Made by a program: the position numbers and the translations under genes. Source: Leptolinea sp. UBA5203 (GTDB lineage Bacteria > Chloroflexota > Anaerolineae > Anaerolineales > Anaerolineaceae). From it: a stretch of 64,000 nt of DNA. This document shows, piece by piece, positions 8,354-16,613 of the stretch; position 1 is the first letter of the stretch; each line of letters begins with the position of its first letter. The notes under the pieces are model-generated. The model had not been told where the DNA came from, did no database searches, and saw only the letters and a list, made by a program, of their open reading frames with translations. Where the stretch lies: assembly GCA_002412765.1 (NCBI GenBank), contig DHVR01000021.1, positions 17,886 through 81,885 on the forward strand, read 5' to 3'.

Positions 8354-9772
8354 TTAGAAAAGTCCCAGTTCTTTGAGCGCTTCAGCAGCACCATCCAGAT
8401 TGGTTAAGTTCATACCAGCATAGGACGGTGAGAAAACCACGCCCTTGCCGCCGGCACGATATGTGGCCAGCACACTGCGGCGCACAATATCCGGAGTACA
8501 AACAGCCATATCCGCGGATGAACGGGGAGCATCCACACCAATGCCCATATAGACATCGGCCTTTCCATTGACTCCGCGCACGGCGTCGGCACATTGACCG
8601 TAGACGTAGGTGTCTGGGTCCATGCCCGCAGCAACCAGCTTGTCATATGGAGCTTCCTTCAATCCCAACAGATCGTACATAATCGGAGTCAGGTTCTGCG
8701 GATCCAGGTCGCGCAGGACGGATTTGTGTAAGTTATCCATTTCCTTGACATAGATGCCGCCGGCCTGGTGTTGATACGTGATAGGCTTCACCCAATCGGC
8801 CCAGTCGGCCATTTCTTCCCACGGCCATTGCGCTTTGCGCAGCAAATTAAAGTGATTGCGGTTCCAGACATTCAAACCAAAACTCAAATTTGGATTAACC
8901 CACTTGACAATCCCGTACAATTCCCGGTCCATGTCCTTGTTGCGTTCCACCCAATACTTTTCCCAGACCATGATTTCAGGGTTGCGGTACATCACGCGTA
9001 AAAACTCCACCATCGCCCCGTCCACAAATTCAGCACCGGCGCGGGCCTTCTGGGCATACTCATACAATTCCTTGAAGGCAATCATCACCCGGTCCACATC
9101 AATACCGCGCTCCATGGCCTCATGCCGGCAGTGTTTGCAGAAGCAATTGGGAGAAGCACCCCACAGCAAATTGTCCAGCGGGCTGCGGCGTTCGTTACAC
9201 CACATGACGCCATCGATGTCATAATTGCGGGCATAGTCCTCAATAATGGAATACCACCAGTTGCGATAATCTGGATTATTGATGCAGGGTTCGTTGGAAA
9301 AGCGGTTGAATAAATCCACTTCCAGACACTGCGGCATATTGGGAATGCCAATATTATTCACCCCGCCATGCCCGGCATAATTGAATAAAGGTTCCATCAC
9401 TTCCGGGATGATCTTCATCCCGCGTTTGCGGGCTTCCGGAATGATCATCTCCAGAACATCTTTGCATTCCAATTCCTTGTCCTTGGCACGGAAGTCATCA
9501 ATGATCGTGTTCTTGTAAAACTCAGGACGATGTTTGATATAAGAACCGCCCAACAGTTTATAAGGTTCGGGTACGCCATGATCCGGCCAGCCTTCCAATT
9601 CCCAGGAGATTCTGCGGCCAACTTTCAAGCCCAACCAGGAGATGGTGCCTACCAACAAGGTATTCACCCCAATTCGGGACTGGAACATGTCCAGCATGTT
9701 CTCCACCCCTTCATCCATGAAACTGATTGGGCTGATTTGCATGCCCACGAATTTTTCATCTTTCTTTGCCAT
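8354..9772 (-). CDS. Glycoside-hydrolase-like TIM-barrel protein of unknown function
   Basis: 472 aa from ATG 9772, chosen because GGAGGT lies 5 nt before it; an ATG at 9784 sits upstream of that RBS. The sequence reads like the uncharacterised GH-like TIM barrels found near Gfo/Idh/MocA oxidoreductases: Trp- and Asp-rich strands (YDIDGVMWCNERRSPLDN about 185, NPNLSFGLNVWNRNH about 295) and a Cys cluster CFCKHC (about 209-214) that may bind metal. There is no signal peptide, so it is probably cytoplasmic. It is the last gene of an operon with two Gfo/Idh/MocA enzymes. Substrate and even hydrolase activity are unproven. Confidence 0.6.
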   Translation of the reverse strand: MAKKDEKFVGMQISPISFMDEGVENMLDMFQSRIGVNTLLVGTISWLGLKVGRRISWELEGWPDHGVPEPYKLLGGSYIKHRPEFYKNTIIDDFRAKDKELECKDVLEMIIPEARKRGMKIIPEVMEPLFNYAGHGGVNNIGIPNMPQCLEVDLFNRFSNEPCINNPDYRNWWYSIIEDYARNYDIDGVMWCNERRSPLDNLLWGASPNCFCKHCRHEAMERGIDVDRVMIAFKELYEYAQKARAGAEFVDGAMVEFLRVMYRNPEIMVWEKYWVERNKDMDRELYGIVKWVNPNLSFGLNVWNRNHFNLLRKAQWPWEEMADWADWVKPITYQHQAGGIYVKEMDNLHKSVLRDLDPQNLTPIMYDLLGLKEAPYDKLVAAGMDPDTYVYGQCADAVRGVNGKADVYMGIGVDAPRSSADMAVCTPDIVRRSVLATYRAGGKGVVFSPSYAGMNLTNLDGAAEALKELGLF

Positions 9773-9806
9773 TTTTACCTCCACTTCTCATCTCTTTCTA
9801 TGCAAT

Positions 9807-10901
9807 TTAAATCCAGCTTTCGGGTATTCCCTGTCGCTGATAAAAATCCTTCATGATCACTTTCTTGCCGGTTTTGGATGCTTCCACGCAGGCCAGGGTC
9901 AGACCCAGGGTCTTCAAATGGTCTTTGCCGCTGGTGATTAATGGCTTTCCGAATTCAATAGCATCCAGAAATTCGGTAATCATCAAACGGGTATCATCCA
10001 CAAAGGCTTCGCAAGGTGCCAGGGAAATCTCATGCAGAGGTTCCACATCTTCACCCACTTTGAAACGCTCGCCTTCCAAAGCCAGTCCTGGCGTCAACTT
10101 GGCGCCATTCAGGTCTTCGAATTGCTGCTTTTGAATAATCACACCTTCGGAACAATCCGTGCGCCATTCAAAACAGAAACGGTTCCAGCCGGAAGTCCAG
10201 GTTCCCAGATAGTTGGCGCGGAAGCCATTTTCAAATTCCAACAAGGCAGAAACGCAGCAGTCATCGCGATAGGTGCTCCAGGAAGGACGCCAGGTATCCG
10301 CCTGCACACTGACCACTTCCTGGTCGTAGCAATAGCGCATCAAATCCAGGTGATGCACGGATTGCTCGAGCAGCATAGGTTGATCCATCACCAGGGGATA
10401 TTTGTTCAAATCCTTGCGATTTCCATCCCGATTGCGGATGTAGGCAAAATGACCAAAACCAGCTTCCCCATAGGACTGTTCCTTGATCAGTTTACGCAGC
10501 ATCTGACTGGAGGATAAATAGCGGAAATTGTGCCCCACCATTAATTTCAGTCCATACTCCTCCGCTTTCTGCACCATATCAATGCTTTCCGAAAGCACTT
10601 CGGAGAGCGGTTTCTCGCAAAGCACGTGACAGCCATGTTTGAAAGCCGTCAGAGTTTGCTCATGGTGCACTTCCGGTGGGGTCACCAGTACCACGGCGTC
10701 CGCTTTAACATGGGCAAAAGCTTCTTCGAGTGTGGCGTAGCAGGGAACGTCATGTTCGCCCCATTCCTTTAAGGTCTGCTTGGCTAAATCAACCCGGTTG
10801 CGAACATAGGCTACGTTCTCGGTACGCGGATCCTCGCGAATCACCTGTGCCCATTGCTCCCCCCGAACCCCCATCCCTACCTGAATAATTCGAATTGTCA
10901 T
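9807..10901 (-). CDS. Gfo/Idh/MocA-family NAD(P)-dependent oxidoreductase 1
   Basis: 364 aa from ATG 10901 (GGGAG 6 nt upstream). The N-terminal Rossmann fold starts IIQVGMGVRGEQW (about 4-16). The CEKPLSE motif (about 92) carries the family's conserved Lys, and the DLMRYCY/HHLDLM region (about 180) belongs to the C-terminal alpha/beta domain. The family oxidises or reduces sugars, inositols and related polyols. It is strongly similar to the next gene upstream, a tandem duplicate. Position between the GH-like gene and the second oxidoreductase suggests both act on the same sugar- or cyclitol-like moiety (inference). Confidence 0.88.
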   Translation of the reverse strand: MTIRIIQVGMGVRGEQWAQVIREDPRTENVAYVRNRVDLAKQTLKEWGEHDVPCYATLEEAFAHVKADAVVLVTPPEVHHEQTLTAFKHGCHVLCEKPLSEVLSESIDMVQKAEEYGLKLMVGHNFRYLSSSQMLRKLIKEQSYGEAGFGHFAYIRNRDGNRKDLNKYPLVMDQPMLLEQSVHHLDLMRYCYDQEVVSVQADTWRPSWSTYRDDCCVSALLEFENGFRANYLGTWTSGWNRFCFEWRTDCSEGVIIQKQQFEDLNGAKLTPGLALEGERFKVGEDVEPLHEISLAPCEAFVDDTRLMITEFLDAIEFGKPLITSGKDHLKTLGLTLACVEASKTGKKVIMKDFYQRQGIPESWI

Positions 10902-10946
10902 TGATTCTCCCTTTCTTCTCTGCTCCAAGCCGTGGGTCCACTTGCC

Positions 10947-12059
10947 TTATAACCAGGCAGCAGGAACACCCCTGGATTGGTAAAATGATTTCATCTCGAT
11001 TTTTTGACCGCTTACTGCGGCTTCGTCAACAGCCAGGGTGACCCCCAGCGTTTTTAAATGATCTTTCCCGCTGGTAATCAGGGGCCGGTTATGCAATACC
11101 GCCCCAATAAACTCATCCAGTAATCCCCGAGTGTCATCATAAAAAGCTCTGCAAGCCGGCAAAGGAATGGACTGTAACGGTTCTACCTTTGCATCCGTCT
11201 TGAACAACTCCCCTTCCAAGGCCAACCCGGGGGTCAAAGTTGTTTTGTACAGCTCTTCGAATTGCTGCTTCTGAAAAATCGCCCCTTTGGAGCAATCCGT
11301 TCGCCATTCAAAAGCAAAACGGTTATGACCTGAGGTCCAGGTGCCCAGGTAGTTCAAGCGAAATCCGGATTCAAACGTCAACAAGGCCGAAACACAGCAA
11401 TCGCCTTCATACGTACTAAAAGCCGGCCGCCAGGTGTCCGCCTGCACATGGGTAATTTCCTCCCCATAGCAGTAGCGCATCAAATCAAAATGATGCACAG
11501 ACTGCTCCAGCAGCATCGGCTGATGCATGCTGAGTGGATATTTATTTAGGTCCGCTCGGTTACCATCCCGATTGCGCAGATAGGTGAAATGCCCAAAACC
11601 GGTCTGTCCCTGTTCTTGCGTTTGAAACATCTGGCGCAGATGTTGATTCACAGGTAGATAACGAAAATTATGCCCCACCATTAAATGTAATCCGCGCTGC
11701 TCCGCTTCCCGAACCAGGGCGATGCTCTCTGCATAGATTTCCGTGAGGGGTTTCTCGCATAGCACATGGCAGCCGTGTTGAAAAGCCAGCATGCTTTGTT
11801 CATGGTGCAGATCGGGCGGGGTGACTAAAAGTACAGCATCCGCTGAATGATCCGCCAAGGCCCCTACCAGTGACGCATAAAAGGGCGTCTGCTCCTGCCA
11901 GGAAGCGATCAGCGCTTGGGCAACTTCCAGGCGCGTATCCACATAGCCAATGATCTCCACCGACGGGTGCGCACGCATCACCTCGGCCCATTTCTGGCCG
12001 CGGACACCTAATCCAACTTGAATGATTCTTAATTTCTGCATGCTGCCCATTTGATCCAT
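10947..12059 (-). CDS. Gfo/Idh/MocA-family NAD(P)-dependent oxidoreductase 2
   Basis: 370 aa; ATG 12059 has GGAGAG 6 nt upstream. It has the same architecture as oxidoreductase 1: IIQVGLGVRGQKW, CEKPLTE, GHNFRYLPVNQ and HHFDLMRYCY, with long stretches of shared sequence throughout. The pair probably arose by tandem duplication and then diverged, perhaps to handle two steps or two epimers of one substrate. The specificity cannot be read from sequence. Confidence 0.88.
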   Translation of the reverse strand: MDQMGSMQKLRIIQVGLGVRGQKWAEVMRAHPSVEIIGYVDTRLEVAQALIASWQEQTPFYASLVGALADHSADAVLLVTPPDLHHEQSMLAFQHGCHVLCEKPLTEIYAESIALVREAEQRGLHLMVGHNFRYLPVNQHLRQMFQTQEQGQTGFGHFTYLRNRDGNRADLNKYPLSMHQPMLLEQSVHHFDLMRYCYGEEITHVQADTWRPAFSTYEGDCCVSALLTFESGFRLNYLGTWTSGHNRFAFEWRTDCSKGAIFQKQQFEELYKTTLTPGLALEGELFKTDAKVEPLQSIPLPACRAFYDDTRGLLDEFIGAVLHNRPLITSGKDHLKTLGVTLAVDEAAVSGQKIEMKSFYQSRGVPAAWL

Positions 12060-12102
12060 TTCAACTCTCCATCAGGTTATTCGTCGGAGAGTCCCTTTTT
12101 TT

Positions 12103-12894
12103 CTACGCTTGGTACGGTTGGTATTTAAGTTGCCAGCCTTCCTTACGGATTTGTTCCGACAATTCATAGGCCATAATCCGTTCACCGGAAACGCCGCTGC
12201 CATCTTGCAAACCTAAAAAGATGAAGGCTTCCGTGGATACGATGGAATCCACCCACTGTTTCTTTTCATTCTCAGGCAGGGCATCATAGGCTTCTTGTAT
12301 CAACGAGGTAGGTTTAATGCGTACCCCAGCGCTCATCCCGCCGGGTGTGATGGTGTTCACGGCAATGTTATGCTTGCGAATTTCCATGGCGATGGACTTG
12401 GTAAACCCTTCCAGGCCAAACTTGCAAGTACTGTAGATGGATTCTTTTTCAAATCCACTTACCCCGGCATTGGAGGAGACATTAATAATGCTGCCCCCGC
12501 CCTGCTTGACCATATCCTGCAGGAATAGCTTGGTCATTACAATCACCGCGCGCAGATTAATGTTCAAGGTTAGGTCAATTTCCTGCTGACTCAATTCTTC
12601 AAAATCTTTCAGGATCAAAACTGCAGCATTGTTTACCAGAATATCCAGCCGGCCGTAGGTTTGCATCACCCAATCATGAAAAGCCTGCAAAGCCGCGTCG
12701 TTACTGACATCAATGGATTTGCCGACCGCTTGCCCGCCTTCTGCTTTAATCAAGGCGATGGTGTGATCTATTTCCGATTGTGTACGGGAGACAACAATTA
12801 CTTTTGCGCCCTGCCGGGCATAAGCCAATGCCACGGATTGGCCCCAACCCCGGCCGGCACCCGTCACTATGGCGACTTTATCTTTTAATAACAT
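12103..12894 (-). CDS. Short-chain dehydrogenase/reductase 1
   Basis: 263 aa from ATG 12894 (GGAGAAG 4 nt upstream; an ATG at 12975 inside the preceding gene is not supported). Classical SDR: TGAGRGWGQ cofactor motif (about 13-21), NNAAV (about 89), catalytic Ser in NVSSNAG (about 142) and YSTCK as the YxxxK motif (about 157). It would catalyse NAD(P)H-dependent alcohol/ketone interconversion. It follows the second DUF362 gene by 25 bp in one operon. The substrate is unknown. Confidence 0.88.
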   Translation of the reverse strand: MLLKDKVAIVTGAGRGWGQSVALAYARQGAKVIVVSRTQSEIDHTIALIKAEGGQAVGKSIDVSNDAALQAFHDWVMQTYGRLDILVNNAAVLILKDFEELSQQEIDLTLNINLRAVIVMTKLFLQDMVKQGGGSIINVSSNAGVSGFEKESIYSTCKFGLEGFTKSIAMEIRKHNIAVNTITPGGMSAGVRIKPTSLIQEAYDALPENEKKQWVDSIVSTEAFIFLGLQDGSGVSGERIMAYELSEQIRKEGWQLKYQPYQA

Positions 12895-12919
12895 AGCGCT
12901 TCTCCATAGACCTATTTTT

Positions 12920-13879
12920 TTAGGCTTTGTTTTCCAGTTTGTCTTCTTCAGAGATGACCAGAGCCGCCGGATCAAGATTATTTTTCTGCTCAGTTTCCAG
13001 ATGGGCTTCTGCTTCTTTTAAAATATACTGGAAAGAACCCAGGCCGTGTTCAGCTGCCACACGTAACTGATCCAGGTTTTCCAGGGGAACGCCGATGCGG
13101 TTATCAGCAGGAAACTGTTTCAATAATTTCACCGCTTCGCTGTCGATCGCCACCAAATCGCCGGAGGCCATGATCACATTGGGGAAGACATATGGTCCGC
13201 GTCCGTGCCAATTGACGGTACTGCGGCGACCATCCACCAGGATCAAATTCGGCTGCCAACCCAAATGAAGTTCGGCAACCATGCCTTCAGTGGTATTGCG
13301 GTCCGCATGTAAAATCTCCCGATCATCCACACTTAACCAACCCACACCCAGTTTCAAGGAAACAGAAAAGCGGGCCGAAGAATGGCAGCGCATATTGCTC
13401 AGATAAACACGTTTATCCGCTTCATACATGGAACGCGGTACATGATAGGACTTCCAATATTTTCCCGGTACTTCCAACTCCACCCATTCTTCCTCTTCAA
13501 ATTCAATCAAGGGCACCCCAAAGCGTTTGAGAACAGGGAAAACACCCAGATTGGTGGCGACTTTGTGGGTTGGACCGTCCGCCCGACCGGACATCTCAGC
13601 CACGGTAACCTTGGCGCCTGCGTCGATTAATAATTCAATCGCCGCTGCCAGGATACCCAAATCGGTGGAAAGAGGGGTCTCATAAGAACAGTTAAAATTC
13701 GGCTTGAGGATGACTTTGTCGCCGGGTTTAATGGCCTTCTCAATACCGCCCAATAAAGCCATGGCTGCATTTAATCTTTCCGGTAAATAATCCCCATTCA
13801 CAAAAGGGGCTTTAGCCACCAGAGGAAGGTTATTTTCGGTGAAAACGTTTTTCGTTCGAGGATGAGGTTGAACTATCAT
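12920..13879 (-). CDS. DUF362 protein 2
   Basis: 319 aa DUF362-family protein. Seen features: IKPGDKVILKPNFNCSYETPLSTD (about 50-73), VTVAEMSGRADGPT (about 93), the RVYLSNMRCHSSARFSVSLKLGVGW block (about 160-185) and VDGRRS (about 218). No ferredoxin-type CxxCxxC cluster is present, unlike many DUF362 fusions. It lies directly behind a GntR motif (13897-13912), whose edge is 18 bp from the start codon, and is the first gene of a five-gene unit. It is a close paralogue of the protein encoded just upstream (13974-14879). The function of the family is unknown. Confidence 0.8.
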   Translation of the reverse strand: MIVQPHPRTKNVFTENNLPLVAKAPFVNGDYLPERLNAAMALLGGIEKAIKPGDKVILKPNFNCSYETPLSTDLGILAAAIELLIDAGAKVTVAEMSGRADGPTHKVATNLGVFPVLKRFGVPLIEFEEEEWVELEVPGKYWKSYHVPRSMYEADKRVYLSNMRCHSSARFSVSLKLGVGWLSVDDREILHADRNTTEGMVAELHLGWQPNLILVDGRRSTVNWHGRGPYVFPNVIMASGDLVAIDSEAVKLLKQFPADNRIGVPLENLDQLRVAAEHGLGSFQYILKEAEAHLETEQKNNLDPAALVISEEDKLENKA

Positions 13880-13893
13880 TGTCGCTCCATTTT

Positions 13894-13912
13894 ATTGTCG
13901 ATTGTAGACAAT
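13894..13912 (-). promoter_or_regulatory. GntR-type operator upstream of DUF362 protein 2
   Basis: ATTGTCGATTGTAGACAAT; the 16-bp core GTCGATTGTAGACAAT is at 13897-13912. On the minus strand it contains TACAAT, a possible -10 hexamer, so binding would occlude the promoter. It is one of five like-oriented copies. Confidence 0.75.
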
Positions 13913-13929
13913 CCAGAGTTAAATTTTTT

Positions 13930-13965
13930 TTGGGGAGAGAAACCCGCATGGATTTCCCTCCCCAA
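13930..13965 (-). other. Intercistronic 16-bp stem-loop between the DUF362 genes
   Basis: Arms 13930-13945 and 13950-13965. The two imperfect positions are A/C mismatches in plus-strand RNA but G-U pairs in minus-strand RNA, so the hairpin fits a transcript from the DUF362 protein 1 gene. It is followed by an A-run rather than a T-run, so it may protect an mRNA end more than terminate. Confidence 0.65.
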
Positions 13966-13973
13966 TCATCACT

Positions 13974-14879
13974 CTAGAATTGACTTTTCTGATCCGTTTC
14001 CAAATGTCCTTCAGCTTCCAACAGGGTATAGTCCATGGATCCAATGCCATGTTTAACCGCCATGGCAAATTGTCCCATTTCTTCCAGGGGAATGTTCAGC
14101 AGGTTCTTTTCCGGAATGCTCTTGAGAATTTTGACCGCTTCGGTATCCACGGAGACCATGTCACCGGAGGCAAGAACCAGATTGGGATATATATATTTTC
14201 CGCGCCCGTATTGGGTGTTGGTGCTGCGGCGGCCGTCGATAAACACCAGGTTGGGCTGCCATCCCAGATTCAACTCGCCAACTTTATACTCCGTCAGGGC
14301 CTTATCTTCATGCAAATAGCCGCGGTCATCCGCATCCAGCCAGCCGACACTTAACTTCATGCTGGCGGAAAAACGGGCGGAATTATGGCAGCGCATATTG
14401 GCAGCGTAGACACGTTTATCGGCTTCATAGATCGTGCGAGGCACACGGAATTTCTTCCAATATTCGCCGGGCACTTCCATTTCCAGCCACTGGTCTTTTT
14501 CAAAATCAACAAAGGGTACATCGTATCGTTTGAGAATAGGCAGGATCTTTAAATCCCGAACTACATTTTCAGTGGGACCGTCTGCTTTGCCTGAACTTTC
14601 TGCCACGGTAATTTTAGCGCCGTGATCCTGTAATACTTCGATGATTGCGGTCAGGAAGGCCAAATCCGTTGAGAGGGGCAACGCATAGCGGCAGTTGAAA
14701 TTGGGCTTCAAAACCACTTTATCGCCAGGCTTGATCGATTTTTCGATCCCGCCCAACAATTCGGCTGCGGTGGCAATGGATTCGGGCAAATAATCCCCAT
14801 TATAATGAGGGACTTTGGCAACCAGGGATTTGCCGTCTTGCTTGTAAACATTCTCAGTTCTTTCGCGAGGTTGTACCAT
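13974..14879 (-). CDS. DUF362 protein 1
   Basis: 301 aa, full-length paralogue of DUF362 protein 2. It shares PGDKVVLKPNFNCRYALPLSTD, VAESSGKADGPT, RVYAANMRCHNSARFSASMKLSVGW and FIDGRRST. No Fe-S cysteine motif or signal peptide is seen. ATG follows TAGGAG. It is the last gene of the long operon starting at 28571 and is followed by a stable hairpin and then by a GntR motif for its duplicate, so the two copies can be expressed from different promoters. Function unknown. Confidence 0.8.
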   Translation of the reverse strand: MVQPRERTENVYKQDGKSLVAKVPHYNGDYLPESIATAAELLGGIEKSIKPGDKVVLKPNFNCRYALPLSTDLAFLTAIIEVLQDHGAKITVAESSGKADGPTENVVRDLKILPILKRYDVPFVDFEKDQWLEMEVPGEYWKKFRVPRTIYEADKRVYAANMRCHNSARFSASMKLSVGWLDADDRGYLHEDKALTEYKVGELNLGWQPNLVFIDGRRSTNTQYGRGKYIYPNLVLASGDMVSVDTEAVKILKSIPEKNLLNIPLEEMGQFAMAVKHGIGSMDYTLLEAEGHLETDQKSQF

Positions 14880-14920
14880 TTAGTTTCTCCTACGATTAAA
14901 GGTCAATAATACCAATAGTA

Positions 14921-15637
14921 TCACATCCAGGGATGATTGAAAGGGGTCAGGACGGATTCCGGAATGACAAATTCAAACGGTGTTTTCAGCAGGAAAATGA
15001 TATAGCTGGCGACATCGTCGGGGTTCATCACCTCGGCCAGAGGATGATCTCCGATGGACGTCCCGCGCCATCCGGTATCGATGGAGCCTGGATACAGAAT
15101 GGAAGTACGGATTTTATGCTCCTGTCCACTGGCAGCAATGGCATGAGTCAGGCCGCTGAGTCCAAATTTGGATGCGGCATAAGCCGGGCTGCTGCTTCCG
15201 CGGATGCCAGCCTCACTGGAGATATTGATCACATAACTGCCGTTCGCTGCTTTCAGCCCTTCCCATAAGCCGCGAGTCATATAAAAGGCGCCCGATAGAT
15301 TCACTCCAAGGGTGTAATCCCAATCGGCGAATCCGGTACCTTCAATGGAACGGGGAGCAGGAACACCGGCATTATTAATTAGCACATCCAGTTTACCAAA
15401 AGCAGCCAGGATCGGATCCAGCGCGCGCATCACATCTTCCGCGTTGGAAATATCACAGGGCACAGGCAGCACATCCGCCCCGCCCTTCTGATATTCCTCA
15501 GCCTGCTCAAAGAGTTCATGCCGGCTTCTGGCAACCATCGCCACACGCATGCCTTCGGCTACCATCGCTTTTACAATGGACTGGCCCAATCCGTGGGTTG
15601 CCCCGGTAACGACGGCTGTTTTGCCTTTCAGTTCCAT
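14921..15637 (-). CDS. Short-chain dehydrogenase/reductase 2
   Basis: 238 aa classical SDR: TGATHGLGQ (about 12-20), NNAGVPAP (about 88), NISSEAG with the catalytic Ser (about 138) and YAASK as YxxxK (about 152). It starts 12 bp after the deacylase gene, in the same operon. An NAD(P)-dependent alcohol or ketone oxidoreductase. It is only moderately similar to SDR 1 and is not a recent duplicate. Confidence 0.88.
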   Translation of the reverse strand: MELKGKTAVVTGATHGLGQSIVKAMVAEGMRVAMVARSRHELFEQAEEYQKGGADVLPVPCDISNAEDVMRALDPILAAFGKLDVLINNAGVPAPRSIEGTGFADWDYTLGVNLSGAFYMTRGLWEGLKAANGSYVINISSEAGIRGSSSPAYAASKFGLSGLTHAIAASGQEHKIRTSILYPGSIDTGWRGTSIGDHPLAEVMNPDDVASYIIFLLKTPFEFVIPESVLTPFNHPWM

Positions 15638-15648
15638 GGATTCAACCT

Positions 15649-16608
15649 TTATTCCGCGCCAATGGACAGGAGCGGATCGCCCTCATTAATGGATAAAGAT
15701 GATACCAGGAATAATACTTCACCGGCTTCGGGAGCAATCACTTCCTGTAAAACGGAACCCTCGAAGTTGGTGATCATGCCAATTTTTTGACCTTTCTTGA
15801 CCGTATCACCAATCTCAACCGTAGCGTAATAATAGCCGGTATGCTCACTGACCAGCCAGATAAACTGATTCAGCATACGGGTGGGTACGGGTGCAGGTTG
15901 TTCGCCGGCAATCATCTTCAACCAGCGCATGACCCGATTGGCGCCATCCGTGTGGGTAAAGATAGATTCTTTGGTCCAGATTCCCTGACCGCCAGCCTCG
16001 GTTAAGATGGCCGGTACGCCGGCGCCAGCGGCACCCGCGATGGTGGATCCCTGGGATTTTGATTTCACAATATCACGGATACCAAAAACTTCCGCTAATT
16101 TCAAGGCTTTGGCATCCGTCTCTGCATTACCGCTTTCGGACATAATGGTAAAGGGTGCCAGGGCTTCCACCAGGTCACCGCCGTGCATGTCAATGTAATA
16201 ATCTGCATCCTGGATGGCATTTTGGAAAATCCAATGCGCCAATTGGGCCGTCTTACCGCCATCTGCTTTGCCGGGGAAAACTCGATTCAGGTTGATGCCG
16301 TCCAAAGGACAAACATAGATGGAGCGGGTCTTAAAAGCGGGCATGTTGGCGACAGGTAGGATGATCACCTGACCTGAGAGATCCTCCGGTTGTAAACTGC
16401 GGCCAATCTGCAGCGCAGCCTCCACGCTGGCATATTCTGCCCCATGGATGCCACCAGTAATCACCAGGCGGGGTCCGTCATTTACGCCATTAATTACGAA
16501 AACAGGCAGCTCAACCTGGGTGCCATCCAGTTCGATGGTCTGGGTGAAGCTTTTCTTCTCGCCAACTTTTACTTGTACTGATCCAATTTGCAGCGTTCCT
16601 GATTTCAT
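15649..16608 (-). CDS. AstE/AspA-family zinc deacylase 1
   Basis: 319 aa of the succinylglutamate desuccinylase/aspartoacylase family. The zinc site reads GGIHGAEY (His and Glu, about 52-59) and IDMHGGD (about 140). LNRVFPG (substrate-binding Arg) and TEAGG (catalytic Glu, about 206) are also present, so the active site looks complete. The C-terminal half carries a biotinyl-lipoyl-like beta segment (VEIGDTVKKGQKIG, about 264-277), as in DoeB/EutE-type proteins. It would remove an acyl group from an amino-acid derivative in the cytoplasm. A second member lies at 41535-42533. Confidence 0.85.
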   Translation of the reverse strand: MKSGTLQIGSVQVKVGEKKSFTQTIELDGTQVELPVFVINGVNDGPRLVITGGIHGAEYASVEAALQIGRSLQPEDLSGQVIILPVANMPAFKTRSIYVCPLDGINLNRVFPGKADGGKTAQLAHWIFQNAIQDADYYIDMHGGDLVEALAPFTIMSESGNAETDAKALKLAEVFGIRDIVKSKSQGSTIAGAAGAGVPAILTEAGGQGIWTKESIFTHTDGANRVMRWLKMIAGEQPAPVPTRMLNQFIWLVSEHTGYYYATVEIGDTVKKGQKIGMITNFEGSVLQEVIAPEAGEVLFLVSSLSINEGDPLLSIGAE

Positions 16609-16613
16609 TATCT

